Below, piece by piece: positions 61,206 to 64,000 of a stretch of DNA of 64,000 nt. The DNA is from Streptomyces calvus (GTDB lineage Bacteria > Actinomycetota > Actinomycetes > Streptomycetales > Streptomycetaceae). The position numbers and the translations under genes are program-made. Each line of letters starts with the position of its first letter. The stretch's first letter is position 1. The stretch spans positions 62,001 through 126,000 of the forward strand of contig NZ_VCNP01000010.1 in the NCBI RefSeq assembly GCF_006782915.1, in the 5' to 3' direction. The notes beneath the pieces were generated by a model that saw nothing but the letters and a program-made list of their open reading frames with translations, did no database searches and was not told the origin of the DNA.

Positions 61206-61604
61206 ATGAGCGACCTGACCAGGATCCCCGCCCCCGCCGGCGTGGCCCCCGCGGCCCAGTACTCCCACGTGGTGACGGGCACGGGCCGCCTCGTCGCCGT
61301 CTCCGGGCAACTCGCCCTGGACGAGGACGGCCGGCTCGTCGGCGAGGGCGACGCCGGGGCGCAGGCCCGGCAGGTGTTCGAGAACCTGAGGCGCTGTCTG
61401 GCGGCCGCCGGCGCCACCTTCGACGACGTCGTGAAACTCACCTGCTTCGTCACGGACATGGCGCACATGCCGGCCGTCCGCGCGGCCCGCGCCGCGCACA
61501 TACCCGACGACCGGCTGCCCGCGATGTCCGCCGTCCGGGTCGCGGGCCTGGTGCGGCCCGAGTTCCTGATGGAGATCGAGGCCCTCGCGGTGGTGGACGC
61601 GTGA
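61206..61604 (+). CDS. RidA/YjgF-family enamine/imine deaminase
   Basis: 132 residues. VAVSGQLALDEDGRLVGEGD, ARQVFENLRRCLAAAGATFD, DVVKLTCFVTDMAHM and PAMSAVRVAGLVRPEFLMEI are the RidA pattern; the conserved substrate-binding Arg is at about residue 108. It detoxifies reactive enamines/imines. The ribosome-binding site is weak. The stop overlaps the GNAT start by GTGA, so translation is coupled. Confidence 0.93.
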   Translation: MSDLTRIPAPAGVAPAAQYSHVVTGTGRLVAVSGQLALDEDGRLVGEGDAGAQARQVFENLRRCLAAAGATFDDVVKLTCFVTDMAHMPAVRAARAAHIPDDRLPAMSAVRVAGLVRPEFLMEIEALAVVDA

Positions 61605-62128
61605 CCGCCGGCCGGCTGCGCCCCATGACCGTGGACGACTGCGCCCGCGTGGCCGAGATCCGGGTACGGGGCTGGCAGCACGCCTACCGGGGTCTCGTCC
61701 CGCAGTCGTACCTCGACGGCCTCGACATCGCCGCGGACGCCGCGCGGCACCGCACCCGGCTGCTGGAGGGCGACGGCAGCGCGGTGAACCTGGTCGCCGA
61801 GACGGACGGCGGCGAACTCGCCGGCTGGGCCGCGTTCGGCCCGTACCGGGACGGCGACCGGCGCACCGGGGACGCCGAGTTGTACGCCCTGTACCTGCGC
61901 CCGGAGCGCATCGGCCGGGGCTTCGGCCGGACCCTGCTCACCGAGGTCGTCCACCGCTGCGCGGCGGTCGGCCATCCGCGCGTGTACCTGTGGGTGCTCA
62001 GGGACAACACCGGCGCCCGCCGCTTCTACGAGCGCGCGGGATTCGCCGCGGACGGCGCCGAGGAGCCCTTCGAGGTGGACGGGGTGGAGGTGCCCGAGGT
62101 GCGGTACGTGAGGGACCTCGCCGGCTGA
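61601..62128 (+). CDS. GNAT acetyltransferase
   Basis: 175 residues. AEIRVRGWQHAYRGLVPQSY, YALYLRPERIGRGFGRTLLT (acetyl-CoA loop) and VYLWVLRDNTGARRFYERAG are classical GNAT motifs A and B. Acyl target unknown. Overlaps ridA by 4 bp. Its stop lies 5 bases before a MITE that separates it from the convergent HEAT-repeat gene. Confidence 0.93.
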   Translation: MTAGRLRPMTVDDCARVAEIRVRGWQHAYRGLVPQSYLDGLDIAADAARHRTRLLEGDGSAVNLVAETDGGELAGWAAFGPYRDGDRRTGDAELYALYLRPERIGRGFGRTLLTEVVHRCAAVGHPRVYLWVLRDNTGARRFYERAGFAADGAEEPFEVDGVEVPEVRYVRDLAG

Positions 62129-62133
62129 CCGGG

Positions 62134-62324
62134 CTAGGGGCTGTCGTTTGGATCAGCGCGGCTGTGAGGTGCGGTGCCCTTTCGACCGGCCCGAGCGGGG
62201 TCCGGTGCGTGCAGTTGCACGGCGGAGGAGGGCGACAACGCGGAGCGTCGGCAACCGACGACAACGCCGCAGATGCGCGTGCCGGACCCCGCGACCCCGG
62301 GATGATCCGAACGACAGGCCCTAG
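62134..62324. mobile_element. MITE, 183 bp with imperfect terminal inverted repeats and CTAG target duplication
   Basis: GGGCTGTCGTTTGGATCA (from 62138) and the reverse complement of the right end, GGCCTGTCGTTCGGATCA (from 62320), match at 16 of 18 positions. CTAG flanks both sides (62134-62137, 62321-62324), fitting a YTAR target of IS5-type elements. Inside, GCGGGGTCCGG (62195-62205) pairs with CCGGACCCCGC (62282-62292). No transposase fits. The minus-strand stop TAG of the HEAT gene is within the right CTAG. Confidence 0.8.
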
Positions 62325-62929
62325 CTGTGCTGTCCCGGGATGCGCCCTCGGGCACCGCCCTGCCGGGGGATGCGGGCCAGCGCGTGGACGGCGGCCTCGG
62401 CGAGCGCGGGGTGGGCGAGCGCCTCGGTCAGGACGGGTTCGGCGCGCGCGTCGCCGAGTTCGCCCAGGCCCTCCACGCAGGCCAGTGCCACCCGCCGGTA
62501 CGGGTCGTGCGGGCGCAGCCGCCGGCGCAGCGTCGTGATCAACGCCGGTACGGCCTCCGGGGCGCGCAGTTCGGTCAGGAGACGGACCGGGTGCAGGGCG
62601 TAGGCGACGCGGAGTTCGTTGGTGGCGAGGGCGGCGGCGGCGCGGGCGGTGCGCGGGTCGCCGAGGCGGGCCAGCGCGTGGGCGGCGGAGGCGCAGCGCG
62701 GCGGGTCACGGTGGTTGAGGAGGAGCACCAGCGCCTCGAAGGCCCGCCGGTCCCCCGCGCGCCCGAGCCGGAAGGCGGCGAGTTCCCGCGCCCACAGCGG
62801 CTGTCCGGGTTCGGTGAGGACGCCGGCCAGGGTGTCGAGGTCGTCCGTGGCCAGGAGGCGGCCGTAGGCCGGCGAGTTCCCGGACTCGGACCGTAAGCGC
62901 TCCGTGAGCGATCGCAACTCTTCGTCCAT
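62321..62929 (-). CDS. HEAT-repeat protein
   Basis: 202 residues. Five or more helical repeats with the HEAT/PBS-lyase pattern (LWARELAAFRLGRAGDRRAF, SAAHALARLGDPRTARAAAA, RVALACVEGLGELGDARAEP, AEAAVHALARIP). Scaffold-like, partner unknown. The stop codon TAG coincides with the duplicated target of the MITE. Because CTAG existed before the insertion, the protein end was probably not changed, although the MITE now replaces the downstream DNA. Confidence 0.85.
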   Translation of the reverse strand: MDEELRSLTERLRSESGNSPAYGRLLATDDLDTLAGVLTEPGQPLWARELAAFRLGRAGDRRAFEALVLLLNHRDPPRCASAAHALARLGDPRTARAAAALATNELRVAYALHPVRLLTELRAPEAVPALITTLRRRLRPHDPYRRVALACVEGLGELGDARAEPVLTEALAHPALAEAAVHALARIPRQGGARGRIPGQHS

Positions 62930-62994
62930 GCTCCAGAGATTAGGCGTGCCGCGCGCCGCTCGGGACCTACATCACAAAGCCGGGGGCTGGCGCG

Positions 62995-63040
62995 CTCGTT
63001 ACCCGCGAGTTAAGCTCAGACGAGCGAGTTACCCACTCGC
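62995..63040. promoter_or_regulatory. operator-like repeats upstream of the 3-hydroxyacyl-CoA dehydrogenase gene
   Basis: GCGAGTTA occurs at 63005-63012 and 63024-63031 (19-base spacing) and GTTACCC at 62998-63004 and 63028-63034. GCGAGT (63024-63029) and ACTCGC (63035-63040) form a dyad. They resemble a TetR-type operator. The rest of the 62930-63338 gap (409 bp) shows no gene or other signal I recognise. Confidence 0.35.
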
Positions 63041-63338
63041 GTACCTCCTCACGGCGGTCTGGTGACGCGGCCGCTGTGAGTCGCGGTCGGTTCGGTGCCC
63101 TGTGCACCGCAGTACGGCTCGGCCCCGGGACAGGGCCGGTCGGATCCACCGTCGTCGTGGGCGTTGTGCGCGCCCTCCCCGCCCGGGGCTTCTCCGTCGG
63201 GCCGAGGATCCGCCGACGGCACCGGGCGTGTGCGCTCGCAGCCCGGACAACACCCGCCATCACGCACGCACCTGGTGCGCCCCTCGCGGCGCACCCGGGC
63301 GTGTTTCCCGTCGTCACCCTCATTCCTGGAGTCCCGCG

Positions 63339-64000
<662 letters not shown>

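Overview
High-GC actinobacterial DNA, almost certainly a Streptomyces chromosome. The signs are a G/C bias at third codon positions, frequent GTG starts, XRE/DUF5753 and DUF574-type genes, a PAS-GAF-PP2C-kinase protein, and a gvpOAFGJLSK gas vesicle operon. From memory the gene order resembles the S. coelicolor SCO6475-SCO6548 interval; no search was run. No tRNA, rRNA, CRISPR array or intact transposon was seen.

Layout. 0-11 kb: polysaccharide degradation. A GH6 cellobiohydrolase faces a GH48-GH74 pair across an intergenic region with a perfect CebR operator; a small lipoprotein and a secreted rhamnogalacturonan lyase follow. 11-19 kb: methyltransferases, a pterin dehydratase, two XRE regulators, a lone DnaK with HspR-like boxes, GDPD and OsmC. 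19-26 kb: a membrane-anchored alkaline-phosphatase-superfamily protein, two metallo-beta-lactamase-fold hydrolases (one coupled to a VTT/DedA protein, one behind a lysine-free aminotransferase-fold protein), and a repeat-rich secreted protein. 26-34 kb: a general-stress block with a SigB/F/G-type sigma factor, DUF2795, CBS and PfpI proteins, a baeRF2-like protein, ABC-F and a small hydrophobic protein. Three promoter-like sites with the same GNNT-N15-GGGTAC geometry lie here and at 42.3 kb. 34-42 kb: the gas vesicle operon, directly downstream of an NDH-2/transketolase/LigD-polymerase operon on the same strand, mostly with 4-bp stop/start overlaps.

42-52 kb: F420-type oxidoreductase plus enolase-superfamily pair, a VOC protein, an arginase-fold protein with altered metal ligands, a GNAT, and a four-peptidase operon (M55, M20, S9, S66). 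52-58 kb: a SpoIIE-type phosphatase/kinase and an MFS exporter fused to three Ig-like repeats. 58-64 kb: a radical SAM protein behind a LexA-type box, a secreted aminopeptidase, RidA, GNAT, a MITE inserted exactly at the stop codon of a HEAT-repeat gene, and the start of a 3-hydroxyacyl-CoA dehydrogenase.

The most unusual signals are the lysine-free aminotransferase-like protein, the concentration of short tandem repeats between about 25 and 41 kb, the MITE at a stop codon, the peptidase operon and the coupling of NDH-2/transketolase/LigD with gas vesicle genes.
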